Below, piece after piece: positions 32,317-44,430 of a stretch of 45,440 nt of DNA. Location of the stretch: assembly GCA_001179505.1 (NCBI GenBank), contig CDMY01000246.1, forward strand, positions 1-45,440. The letters run 5' to 3'. Position 1 is the stretch's first letter. Each line of letters starts with the position of its first letter. The notes below the pieces were generated by a model. The model saw only the letters and a list, made by a program, of their open reading frames with translations. It was not told the origin of the DNA and did not search any database. The translations under genes were made by a program, and so were the position numbers. Origin of the DNA: Vitrella brassicaformis (lineage: Eukaryota > Sar > Vitrellaceae).

Positions 32317-33371
32317 GGCTTTGCCGACCGTGTGTGCGCGCACGTATGCCGGCAGCTCCGCACGGCGGCTTATTCAGTGTAATCAAGGGAGGAGCTGTAT
32401 TGTACTTTCGTGTGTGATGGCGTGTGAACGACTGAAGGGGCGACACACATGCGTCGCTGGAGTGGTGGGTAGGTGGGAGGGTGAAGTTTTGTGGTCGATG
32501 GAAGTACATGCATCTATCTGTCTATCTGTAAGGGCACGTTTCTTGTATGGGAGGGTCCCTGGGGAGGTGACTGTGTCTCTTTTCGTTGGCAGTGACTGAG
32601 TGAGGGAGGGGCTCTTTAAGCTTGCTTTGTAAGGGGCTGTTTAAGCTCTGTCTCTCCTGCCTCTTCGCCTTCTTTCCTTCCTGCCTGGCTGCCTTCCTGT
32701 GATGTCGGTCTGCAGCCGGTAGGCCACAGAGGGGCGCATATGTGTCGGCAGGTGTATTTATCGGTGCGTGCAGTCCCTGTTTCATCCATTTGTCCGTTAT
32801 TTGCGCTGTCAGGTGTTGCGTGATTGCGTGTAGAAAATGCGTCAACTGGCCGAGTGCCATCGATGCAGAACTTTTGTGTATGATGAAGGTGCAGTTCTCT
32901 CCCTCTCTCTCTCTGTGTGTGTGTGTGTGTGCGTGGCAGCCCATGTGCACATTCGTGTGCCATCGTGACACATGTCTATCCGTATATCCTCGCGTGATGG
33001 TGTGCGTAAGTGTGTGTATCTGCCTGTCTAACGCTGTACGGTAGCTTCATGTGTCTGAGACTCCGTCCGACCATCGATATATCCATGCTGCATCTCTATG
33101 GATGCTGTGTGTGGCCGGCCATGTCTGTGTCACGAAGACCACTCGTGGGATGACAGCCTTTTCTGCACCATTCAATGACGGGAAGGTCACATTAGTACTG
33201 TCTCGAGGGCGCGTCGGTGCGCTCGCTCCGAATGCAGCTGTACACACCAACACATAGCCGCCATGCGTCAGAATCCTCAGATGGATGAGGAGGGACACAC
33301 GCCCTCAAAAAAAGAATGTCACGAAACCAAGAGTTCACGAGAGCGAAAACCGCACCCCAGCCAGCCATCCA
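32317..33371. other. Tail-to-tail intergenic region, no gene seen
   Basis: This 1055-base stretch separates the membrane-protein and macrodomain stops. It contains CTT/CCTTC-rich tracts (32640-32700), a CT-then-TG microsatellite (32900-32930) and no supported exon. Confidence 0.6.
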
Positions 33372-35391
33372 TCAATTTCTTGGTTTGACCTCCATCCCCA
33401 TGTTGGGGATGCGGTCGTCGCCCACGATGCGGCCCTTGCTGTCCACCCTCTGAGACTTGAAGCCGGTCCGCGGCACCGGGAACAGAATGTGGGTGACGCC
33501 GCGGTAGTAAAAGGGCGTGGGCGGAGGCTGACGGTCGGGCGCTGCCGGCTCGCCCGTCGACTTGTGCACCTGCACCACACAAGGAGGGTGTGTGTTCCCT
33601 GCTTGTTGTTGGTCGTTGGTTGTGTGTGCGGGTCTTACGAGGAATGGGTTTGGTTTGAGGCATCTTGCTGGTCTCCACATGAAGCGGCGAATCGAGTTGC
33701 GGTACATGACCCCCATCCGACGGGTCACCGAGTGGTGCTGACAACGGACAGCATTCAACGACACATAGAGTGTGTGTGTATCGAGGCAAAATCTCGACTC
33801 TGCTCACCCGTTTGAATGAGATCTTCTCCTTGCGTCTGTTGCCCTCTTGGAAGAACTTCTTGGCAGGGATCTCCAGCACACGCTTGGTCTTGTCCGTGTG
33901 ATACGTCTCGTAAGGCACCAACTGACACACATGACACATACACCAACAACATTCGATGATGCTGTCTTGCAGGCAGGCAAATCGCTGTCTCTTCCCCCCA
34001 CCTGTCTCTCAGGCACCCACTGCTCGGCCAGGTCATCTAGAGCTTCTTTCAGAGCCCTGGCAGTGTTCGCGTCCTTGTCGCAGAAAATGACCTTCTCGAG
34101 CGTGTATCGGGGGCTCTCGGCCTCAACCTGCACACACAGCAGATCAAATGAACGTGTTTGTGTCTGCCTGTGTCAACCACTGACGCGTACCTGCAGTAGT
34201 GCCTCCATGACCTCTTCCATGAGGATGTGTGTGTGGCGCGCGGGCTGGTAGCCATAGAGGCCACAGCCGATGTGGGGGAGGCAGAGGGTGCTGATGAAGG
34301 GCAGCTCTGAGGTCACTTGCGAGAGGGCCTTCTTGATAGTGTACCGCAGTCGCCTCGCAGCGTCAGTGGGGCCACCCTCTGCACACACTCACACCGACAC
34401 CAGCAACAGACAACGTCCGATGGGTCGTCAGCTGCTGACGTGACGCCGTGTGTGTTGGTTGCTTACGCCAGTAGTAGGGCATGACGCAGAAGAGCAGCAG
34501 CTGGCTCCTGCCCACACCATGGCTCGCTGTCACAAACACCTGGCCTGGACAACGGCACCACACACATCAATGGATGGATACGCGCGTGACTTGAAACCGG
34601 TCAGTTTGCCGTCTGACTCACCGATTTCGACATCAGCGGCGAGTTGCATGTGCGATGCGGGGTCGACCTGCTGGCCCTCCTGCTTGGCCTTCTCCTCGCG
34701 TCTCTTGAACTCCTTGAGGATGTACTGGTTCTTGACCTGGTAGAAGGCATCCCGCACCAGCTTCTTCCCGCCACGATCAAACACCTCCAAACCTTAATGG
34801 GAGGCAGGCACAACACAGCACAGATGAAGACCCATGTGCACCCTCCTATGCACCCTCTTGTGTTTTGTGTGTTGTTTCCCGCTCACTGAATCCGCGATAG
34901 GGGAGGAAGTTGGGCACCATCGGGACGAGTATAGCGTCAGCCTCACACTCAAAGATATCCCCATGCACCACTGACATCTTGCCGAAAGGCTCCAGGTCCA
35001 GATCGTTGATGAGTCCCTCATACTTGGTGGTCCGCAAGGCCTCCAGCAGCACCCCCTCGCCCACACCCTCTTCCCCGCTGACGGCCGCATCTTTCTTCTC
35101 CTGCTCCTCTATCTCCTTCTTCAGAGCGTTCGGCATGAACCGGGCGTTGATGCGCTCGTAGGTGTAGCGACTCTTGAGGTCGGGCTCCCGCCGCGTCATG
35201 TCCTTGGGATGTGCGAAGCGCTTGAGGTACTCTGACGTCTGCAGCAGCGCCCTCTCATAGGTCTTCTCGACCTTGGCCTTCTGATAAGAGCCGAAGCGGC
35301 GCCGCTGATGAGTCAGATGAGGCGGTGCAGATACAGATGAAGCCGCCACTGGTGCGCTCCAGGGGACGACTGGAGGCGCCCGACGAAGCAT
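33372..35391 (-). CDS. Macrodomain protein with a mitochondrial-type presequence and a basic C-terminal extension
   Basis: Eight exons join in frame: 35391-34887, 34792-34622, 34544-34467, 34378-34191, 34127-34002, 33921-33808, 33737-33639 and 33569-33372. They give 492 residues. The first 35 residues are Arg/Ala/Ser-rich without acids (MLRRAPPVVPWSAP...HQRRRFGSYQ), like a mitochondrial presequence. A helical segment follows, then a macrodomain with MSVVHGDIFECEADAILVPM, FVTASHGVGRSQLLLF and ISTLCLPHIGCGLYGYQPAR. Macrodomains bind ADP-ribose or its derivatives. The usual 'N-x-A-N' after GDI is replaced here by PMVPN, so binding may differ. The last 130 residues are basic (RRMGVMYRNSIRRFMWRPAR, FPVPRTGFKSQRVDSKGR) and could bind RNA or a ribosome. 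A mitoribosomal role is speculation. It shares a promoter with MCU. Confidence 0.75.
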
Positions 35392-35513
35392 TCTGCAGAT
35401 CCTGGTGCAATGCTGGAGATCGACTGCCAGTGCGAGCTCAAAATCATCAGCTGCTCCTTCGTTCGCAGTTTCGTCCTCCCCGCCGGTAGTTCACATCGTA
35501 CGAAGCTCTTGCA
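35392..35513. promoter_or_regulatory. Compact divergent promoter between macrodomain protein and MCU
   Basis: Only 122 bases separate the two start codons. TGCGAGCT at 35432-35439 (AGCTCGCA on the minus strand) lies 41 nt upstream of the macrodomain ATG. A half-match, TTCGCAG followed by TTTCG, lies at 35462-35473 on the plus strand, about 41-52 nt before the MCU start. Confidence 0.5.
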
Positions 35514-37056
35514 ATGAATTCGTTCGCTCGTCAGCTCTTCCGCAGCCTCAAAAGAATGCCCCATTCATGCAGGCCCCACCAGACGTGGCAAGGCCATCCG
35601 GCCTATCTCACGGCTTTCCTCGGCTCTCGAGGCTTTGCATCGACCACACAGAAGTTCATACCGCCCCTCAGTAAGCACACGTGGTCATCTATGGTCAGAC
35701 AGATGACTGCTTGACAATGTCTCTCCCTGCCTGTCTGTCTGTCTGTCTGCCCGTCGTCGTTGTAGGTGTCCAGCTGGCGTTCAAGGATGGGCGTGATCCC
35801 GTCATTCAGTTCGTGTTCGACACGACGGTCGCACAGCAGCCCATCATGGTGCCAATCGCCAACAAGACCGTCGGCACACTCAGCAAAACCCTGGGAGAGC
35901 TGCCCTCCTCGCCCGACAAAGTCGACATCCACAGCCCCGACGGCCTGCCTCTCGCCCCGCACACACCACTGGATCAGCTTGTCAAGACCGGCCTCTTGGT
36001 GTCTTTCCCTGACGGCAGCACCTTCCCAGTGCCGCCACTCATCCTCCATGTCTTCCCTCCCCGTGTGGCTGACGACAATGCAGCAGAGCTGCCCGCACCA
36101 TCGGCAGGTCTGGAGGCCAGGGCCATGACGGATGTCGACTATCTGAAGGTGCAGGCGAGGGCAAAAGCGTTGGTGCCCGTCAGCTCGATGGTCGAAAGGC
36201 TGCGGACGGCTGTCTCTTCGGTGGCCAAGGTGCCGGCCACATCTGGTGAGCTGGAGCGGGCTATCGAAAGCGCATTGGTGGCCGAGAGGGCCGAGAGGGC
36301 TGCAGCCATTCACCAGCTGAGGAATGAGGCCCGAACTCTGCGGAACACTCTCGACCCGATGAGGGAGCTAAAAGTGAGCGAGACACTCACATGTGCATGA
36401 GCACGGATCCCATCTTTCCTTGCTTTTTCAGAATCGCCTTGACAGACAGGCGACATGGACTGTTGGTCTCTGGGCGTGGGGTTCGGTGGCTTTTTTCTCG
36501 CTGGAGTTCACGGGCATCGCATACGGCACATTTTGGTTGTACAACTGGTCGGGCGAGAGACAGATAGATAGATGCACCTGAAAATGAAGACAGATGGGGA
36601 AGATGGGCATGTGCTGCTGCTGCGTGTGTGTGTGCAGGGATATCATGGAGCCCCTGACATATCTGCTGGGCTTCTTCGATGCCGTGGCTGCATACACCTT
36701 TTATGCATTTGTGCGGACCGATTACTCTGCGGGGTCGTTCATCGATGCAGTAGTGGCACGGAAACGGAGGAGGCTTTACAGGTCGGAGGGCTTTGCATAT
36801 GTAGGTTCCTGCCTGTCTGTGGATGCATGGACGTGTGTCTCTCAGGCGCCACAAGTTGGATTTGACAAGTTTTGAGGGCCTCGAGATGCAGCTGCGACAG
36901 GTGGAGCTGCAGCTGCAGGTAGCTGAGACACACGTTTTCGCATGCCTGGTGATCGAGTGCTCTGTATGTCTTTGATGGCACTCATTGCTTGTGCAGGCAC
37001 TGAGAGACACAAATCGCCTCGAGATGGATGCATTTGAAGACAAGAAGACGAAATGA
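35514..37056 (+). CDS. MCU: Mitochondrial calcium uniporter pore subunit
   Basis: Six exons, 35514-35670, 35766-36373, 36432-36547, 36638-36781, 36846-36918 and 36997-37056, give 385 residues. The first 45 residues are a basic mitochondrial presequence (MNSFARQLFRSLKRMPHSCR). An N-terminal beta-rich domain follows, then a coiled coil (ELERAIESALVAERAERAAA). Next come TM1 (VGLWAWGSVAFFSLEFTGIA, extending to FWLYN), the selectivity-filter motif W294-D-I-M-E-P and TM2 (LTYLLGFFDAVAAYTFYAFV), and finally a matrix coiled coil (LEMQLRQVELQLQALRDTNR). MCU lets calcium into the mitochondrial matrix down the membrane potential. The filter Trp and Asp are created across an exon junction (TG|GGAT), which confirms the splice. 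All filter residues are intact, so it should conduct. Confidence 0.95.
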
Positions 37057-37833
37057 GTCAGACAGGGCCGCATGTGGCTCTGTGGCTAAGGAATGTGTGT
37101 GAGTGTGTGTGAGGGGGCGGGAAGGAGGCGGGAAGGCGGATCAATTTTGCATGCCTGCATGAAGAGCATTCATGGCTGGCTGCATGTGCGAGACGTCAAG
37201 TCTTTGCATGTTTGACTGCGGCCCCGACTCACCACACTATATAGTGCACGCTACGATATATCCACATGCGTGCATCGATGAGTCGGGGTACCCGTCCCAA
37301 AGCCCCTGTCTCATTCCCTTCCTTCGTAGACTGACTGCAGCAATGTGTTGATATCACAAGAAGGCGAGGCTGCTGCTGCAAGACTGAGCGCGTGGCTGGC
37401 TAGCTGGTGCTCCTCTCTCTCTCTCTCTCTGCTCTCTCCCCCCTCTCTCTCTCTGCGATTGGGAGCCATGTACCTACGCACAGGCAGAATGCGCATAGAC
37501 ACATCGCTTCGGCAAGCCGCGAGAGAGAGGGAGAGAGAGGGAGAGAGATGGGGCGGGGGTTGGGCAAGCATGGCTGTGGACTAGCTGCTTCATACTGCAC
37601 GCAATCAAATACACTTCCCAGCCCCAAGGCAAGGCAGCACGTCGCACATCATCATGCATCAATGACACAAATAGCACCGGACCTAAGGCATCATCTACTC
37701 TACGGCACTCTGCTCTTCTGCTGCTGCTATGGTGTGTGCATGATGGACCGCAAAATTTGGCTCTGCCCCTCCCTCTTTCCCTTGCCCTCCCCTCAAAGGC
37801 CAGTGAAAGAGTGAGTGACTGATTCTTGCCTCC
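37057..37833. other. Tail-to-tail intergenic region, no gene seen
   Basis: The 777 bases between the MCU and RDR stops contain CT and GA microsatellites (37415-37450 and 37522-37550) that mirror each other across about 80 bases. A short CACTATATAGTG palindrome lies near 37233-37244. No exon is supported. Confidence 0.6.
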
Positions 37834-40800
37834 TTATGGGTATCCTCCTCCTCCATAGGGACGCCGGCCGTGCGGCTCGCCGCGATTGACGGAGCCGTGG
37901 CGGCTCTCCACCTCACAGTCACCATACCCACCGTACCCCCCGTCGATCCCCTCCCCCTGTCCACCCATCAGGCGACGGGCACGATCGGTGTTGCGATAGA
38001 CGTGCTGGTGGTAGTGGTTGTGGCTGTGGAAGTGCTCGGATGGACGGTCCTGCGCCAACCTCGCGCGAAGCTCCGCATTCTGCACGCACACACAAATCCA
38101 AGAGGACATGTGAGTGAGGAGAGGAGAGCAGGTGGATTGTGTGCCCTCTGCCTGACGTACCTCCTGCATCAGTTGGTGCATGCGCATGCTCGTCTCTGTC
38201 GGAGGGACGACACTAATGTGGATGTTGGCGTTGTTGTTGTTGCCCCCATCCTGGCCTCGCTGCTGTCCCCCTCGCCCGCCAGGGTTTCCCCCCACATACC
38301 GATCAGCAGCCAGGCCCTGCTCAATCGCCCCCCGTGCTCGGTCGTCACGCTGCATGTCACGATGTCGGTCGGCCTCCATGAGGTAGCGATTGTCTCGGCG
38401 GTCGTTGCCTGCATTGATGCCGGGCACACGGCGCGGCAGGCGGGGCGGTGTTGGCGAACGGTGGCTGGAGAGCGATGGGCTGCGGGGACGGTGTTGCTGC
38501 GGCAGACGGCCTCTCACGGGTGAAAGGGGACGGCTGCTGCCAGAGTAGCGGCCCTCACGGCCACGCGGCATCGGTGGATGGGCCAGATCATCCATCCGGC
38601 CATGCCTACCGGCACCACGAGACGACTCACGAGACAAGGACGAGGCCGCGAGGTCGTGTCTGCGGAGGCCGGGTGTGTGACGAGGGGGGAATGCGATGCG
38701 GTCAAGATGGCCGGTGTTGCGGTACGTGCGGTCGCCTCGATTGTCATCATAATCACGCCCACGGTGGTCGTGCTCGCGGCGCTCCGGCCCCTCCAGCTGT
38801 CTCAGGCCGTCCCCCCGGCCCCCTCCCATCCTGTACCCCCGCCTCTCATGTCGCTCTTGTCTGCGGAGGGGTAGGGGCGACTCGTCCTGACGGTCCACAT
38901 GCAACTGGCCGCGCGTGCTCGGGCGCATGGCTGCGCGGCTGACAGACGGGCCGTCGAGAGAGGTGGGCCAATCTGAGGGAGAGATGGCCGGCTGGTGGCC
39001 CCCCAATCGCCCATCACCGTCACGGTCGCGGGCGACGCCAATATCATGGTCCAGACGGGTGTCCGCAAAGGTGTTGGCCGCAGGCCGGCTGGCGCTGAGA
39101 CGCGGTGGTGCGGGAGTCCTTGCTGGCGTGACTTGGGCAAGAGAGGGACTGGGCTCCTCCACTGGCTGCGGGGCCACAGAGAGAGAGCCTGGTTGACGAT
39201 CGTGGGCAGCGGGGCTCTCAGGCACCGACACGAGCGAGATGGGGGACGGCGGATGAGGTTGGTTTCGGCTCTCCTGCGACGGGGGCGGTGCGACAGACGG
39301 CGGCTGCTGGATGGACCGCTGTGATGTCATCGACGGCAAGACACTCTGCCATGCCTGCTCGAACTCGGGGGTACCAACCACACCAGATCGCGGGGCAGCT
39401 GGCGCTGGTGACGAACCGCCCAACCCGTTGCCGTTGCTGCCAGCAATGAGGGACTGCCAGAGATCCTCATCCTGGAATTGTGGGGCTGCTGATGACGCCT
39501 GAGACACCGTGCGGGTGGGCTGGGAGGGGGGCTGACCCTGAGCAGAGGGCAGGCCACCAACCGATCTGCCCAGATGAGTGCGGACAGCCTGCTGCAGCAC
39601 GCTCGTGTTGGGGCGTCGGGCTACTCGGGTGCTGACGGCGTCTCCGTCGACAGTGGGGCGATGCTGCACCTGGGCATGGGCAGCAGCACCAGCAGCAGCA
39701 GATACTTGTCGGGCCACAGGTGATGGGTTGGCCCTCTGCAGCGACGCAAAAGGCGTGTGCTGCGGCCCCGGCTGTTGCTTGGGGGCTGGGACCACCGAAG
39801 GACGTCCAGCCGGTGCAGCAGATGAGGTGCTCGGCCGCGGACCGCTGGGGCGCTGCTGCTGCTGCTGCTGCTGGTGGCCTCGCTGGTGAGTGTTGGGGAC
39901 ACGTGGCTGTGGCTGTGGCCGTGGGTCGGGAGGGCCGAGTGGCTTCAGCCTCCGGATGGGCGTGGTAAGCTGGCCGGGCGACAGTTGGCTGGTGGCTGTG
40001 GTGATCATGTGATGGAGCCGGGAGACCTCGAGTGAATCGTAGTGGCAGCCAAACAGGGGCAGGGAGGCGTCGGAGGTATCTGACAGACACACACGACCAA
40101 CCAGCCAACAATGAGACACGAGGGTAGTGGAGCCGCAACGATCGGCCTGGCTCGTGCTCATGGTTCACCTGATATGACGTCTGGAGGCGTGACGGTGTCG
40201 TCCATGAGTGCGTTCGACAACTGAGGCCGCTTGGCGTGGGGGTAGCTTCTGAGAGAAGACGGTGAGGTGAGACAGACCAGATAGTGCTGCGTGTGCTGGT
40301 TGGTCGCTGTGTGTGTGGATGTGTACGCACCTGTAGAAGTGGATGTAGCGGTCCTGCAGCTGCAGAAGCTCGGCACCAAAGATGGCTGCACCGAGCCATC
40401 CATTCATCCATCCATCCAGACGTCGATGACTCCATGCTTGTCTTTGCTCACTCACCCCAGGGGAAGCTCAGAAACGACTCAAATGCTACGTTGCCACCCG
40501 ACATGCGACACGAACTGCACACACACACACGGTGCAGCCAACAAGCCAGCCGGTCACCAGTGCAGTCTTGCGCCTTACCGATACTGCTCGTATGCGGCGA
40601 TGTACGCGGCGGATGCGAGCGCCACCTGTTGCTGCTGATCGACGCCGCCATCTGCAGCCGATGGCACGATGCGCAGCAGGTTGGCACTCGTCAACTCGAT
40701 CAACTTGCGCACTTCAAACGTCATCTGACATCCAGAGATGAGAGGGCGTGTGGTTGTGTGTGGGTGCGGTGCTTTCTGTGTGTGGGATGTGGGTACCCTT

Positions 40801-43800
40801 GAGGCGACGTCTTTGTCCTTCCGGCTTCGCTGTCGGTCCCTGTCGGTGGCGCGTACGATGCCCGTCAGCAGCTCTGACTCATCCGTCACACCATACTGAG
40901 TCCGCAACGTCTTCAACTGGACCATCACATACACACACATGCAAAGAGAGACGGTGCATGGCATGAGACCCCACTGCCCTCAGCCAGTCCGTCCGTCTGC
41001 CTTTGTGCGTGCGCCACCCACCGAGTTGATCCATTTCGTGTTCTCCTCCGCCATCTGGCGGACATAGCGTCCCGCATCGCGGTGCAGGAACTTGGGTTCC
41101 AACACCCCCAGAGGGACGGGCTGGTCAGCCTGCCAGCGCCACAGCTTGGCCTCCTCGTCGTCCTCGCCGTCGCAGACCTCCTCAGACGCACTGCTGCCGC
41201 ATGAACCGCCCCCACTGTCAAAGAACACGTCGCGAAGCACCATTCGACCACCGAGCGGCTGCATCTGGCTCGGGCGCTGCTCGCTGCCGCTCAGACGAGC
41301 CAGCGCCAATGATGTGTAGGCCCGGGCCACAGCGCCAATGTCCGACACAGCACAGGTTGACCCGCACTCGAGCTGGCCGGCTCATCCTCGCCTTCTCGCT
41401 CCAGCTGTTGATTCTCTGCCTCTTGGTCATCTGCCGCATCCTCATCGATCATGTGTGTGGCGTGGCGGGGGATGGGCCGATTGTGGTAGGGCTGGGGGGA
41501 GGGGCCGCCAGACGATGGCGACGGGGACACGGGGCCCCGGCCCCTGGCAAAGGAGTGGTTGCGGTTGGGTGGCTGCCGTGGCGTCTTGTTGAGTGGTGTA
41601 GGACGCTTGAAGATGCTGCCGTCGCCGGCCACATGGCGCCAGGGCTTGATGAAGTGGAGGACGGCATCGAGCGATCGGAGAGACACGGAGTATGAGGTGG
41701 GCTTGTTCTCGGCGGGCTGCTCAGCGGGGTTGATGGCAGGCTCACTGCCGCACAGACAAATAGCGCATAACGATCCAGGTGTGTTGGCCTTGAACATCCT
41801 TCAGCCCTTACCGAACGTTTCGGTGGTTTAGTCTGTGTCGAATTGGGGTGATGCGCTCGATGGGGTACAGCGGGGATGCCTCGCCGGAACGCGCCGCCTG
41901 CTGCAGGTGGTCGAGGGGGCTCCCCGCCAGGCTCGTCAGGATGTAGTCCTTGAGCTCGTCCTGCGGCCAGCCAATACACAGACACCAACGACCACACTGA
42001 ATGAACCACATTGTGGATGGATGGACACCTAACCCAACGACTCTGACCGACCTGGCTCCATTGCCAATCGAACACCGATATCTCGTACCTGCGGCCAGAC
42101 CCACACGCACACACACACACACATACACACACACACACACACACGAGGCCGTACGGTGCTGCCTGTAGGTCCCCTCTGTCTGTCTATCTGTCTCTGTGTG
42201 TGTGTGGATTGGTGCATTCATAAGGTCTGAGATAGAACTGCTCGAAGTGAGCCACAGCATCGGGCGCAGGGGGGCTGCTCTCGTCGCCCGACGCCCGACG
42301 CCCTTGGTCGGGCCAAGGGTTCAACGGGCCGACCAAGCCGGCCAGCAGCGGGTCGTCGGCACTGTGCTGCGCCCAGTGGCGGTCGAAGGCGTCGGCAATC
42401 GCCTCGCTCTGCGAAAATCCAGCGATCCACCCACACACACACACAGACAGAGGGAAATGGATGGATGGATGGATGGAGGCATTGCGCGTGTTGTGTTTGT
42501 CTTGCCTCAAACAAGATGTGAAGAGATGAGGTTGGGGCGGTGCCCCTCCCACGCTCAGAGGGGAGGGCGAGGACATCCACCACGCCGTCACTCGTGACGA
42601 CCCCGAGGGCCAGCGACTGCAGGAATCTCCTAATGGCGGCCATCTGGTCGGCAAGGAAGCCCTTGTTGTAGAAGTCTGCACGCTCGCCGTTCTCTGAATG
42701 AATCCCACCCACATCCCACACACACACACACACACAGGTGCATCGCATCATGTGATGTGCTCTAGTTGGCTGGTTGCTTGGTCGGTACGGTACCGGGGTA
42801 GTTGACGCCGTGCAGTCCTTCGATGCGCCTCATGCGTCCGAAGACAGGCGGGCCGAACAGCTTCTCCTCTCTGCTGTTGTCCTTGCCGTACTCGTGGGAC
42901 AGCGACGACATGCGGTTCTCGTAGGCCTGGATGTAGGGGTCCTCCACTGATGGATGGATGGATGGACACACACACACACACACACAGGCAGCACACACAA
43001 CGGTTGGTGTGTTATGGGCTTGCCTTCCTCCCTCCCTACCTCCTTCCCTCCCTCCCTCCCTGTGCCTCACCGTAGTCGACGCGGACAAAGTGGTGCTGTC
43101 TGCCGTCCTTCTCCCTCACACCCATCAGCCGTCGCCCGTTGCCGCCACACTCCATGTGCAACGCACTGACACAACAACAACAACAACAACCACAACAACC
43201 ACACCAGTGAGTAGCACATACCGTCATCGAGTAATGGATGGATGGATGGGTGGGTGGATGGATGTGTGAATGCGGTCAGGCTGCCGCTCACGTACGTCAT
43301 GAAGGCCCTGGCGGTCTTCTCGTCGACGAAGCGCACCATCACGCTCATCCTGCCCACGCCCACGTCGAGCTCCTGCAGAAACTGGGTCGTCGGCTGCACA
43401 CACACATGGGCGCACACACGAAAAACAGGCATGAAGTGGGTGTGTGAGCGCGGCTTGTGTGGGCATCTGTTGTGTGTGTGTGTGTGTGTGTGTGTGCCGA
43501 CGTACTATGACAGGCCCAACGACATGGGGGCCTGGGTAGCCGAGAAGAAGCGCGGCTTTGACATCCACCTGTTTTCTGCAGTAAGAGAGAACGCACAGCC
43601 ATCCAGCCCTCCATCCAGCCATCCAGCCAGCGCACACACATACAGTCTCTATCTTTCACTCTCTCTCTCACTCACTCTAGGTCTGTGACGGTGACGCCCC
43701 TCGTGAAGCGCACGCCTTGGCCGTTGTCGAACTCGCGACAAAACAGCACATCCTTGAGCAACACGGTGTCACGGTACACTGCGCAAACCAACCAAACCAC

Positions 43801-44397
43801 AGGTGCGAGAAGCCTGTTCTCCCTCCCTCCCTCCCTGCGTCCCTCTCCAACGTACGTGTGGGCGCGGCGGTCTTGTACTTGTCCTCGACATCGATGTAGT
43901 TGGGCGGGGAGGGGGCCGAGGGGTCGCTGAGGCTGCCGTTGGTGAGCCTGCACTGCACCTGGAACTGGACGGCCTCGACGTGCAGCGGAATGCACAGCTT
44001 GGCGGTGGTGGCGGAGCTGTGGGTGTTGTGCACCAGGTCCTTGAACCGCACGGTGCACTTCCGCAGCTGGTCGCACACGTGATGGCGATCCATGTGCTCA
44101 GGGCTGATGTTCACACAGCACACATAAACACACACACACACACGGACAGGGAGCGATGAATGGATGGATGGAGTGTGGTGTGGTGTTTGTTGGCTCACTC
44201 AGGGAGGTATCGCCATTTGATGATGTGGCCTTCAACGAGGCCTGTGAGTGTGCAGGGCAGGACCCACCGCAGCTGCACCAGCCGCCACATCGGCTGCCCG
44301 TCGGCGTCTGTGCGCACCTCCACACCATCCACCACCTCCACGCGCATCGGGCAACGCTCATCTGCAACAGGACACACACCCACAAGAGCCTCCGTGC

Positions 44398-44430
<33 letters not shown>

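Noticed and set aside
37870-39324. Long plus-strand frames across 37.9-39.3 kb
   Set aside because: They are antisense shadows of the low-complexity RDR tail. The minus strand keeps frame over 1.9 kb and splices to the RDR core.
41201-41695. A plus-strand frame of 164 residues with a hydrophobic stretch
   Set aside because: It is antisense to RDR exons that are needed for a continuous polymerase frame.
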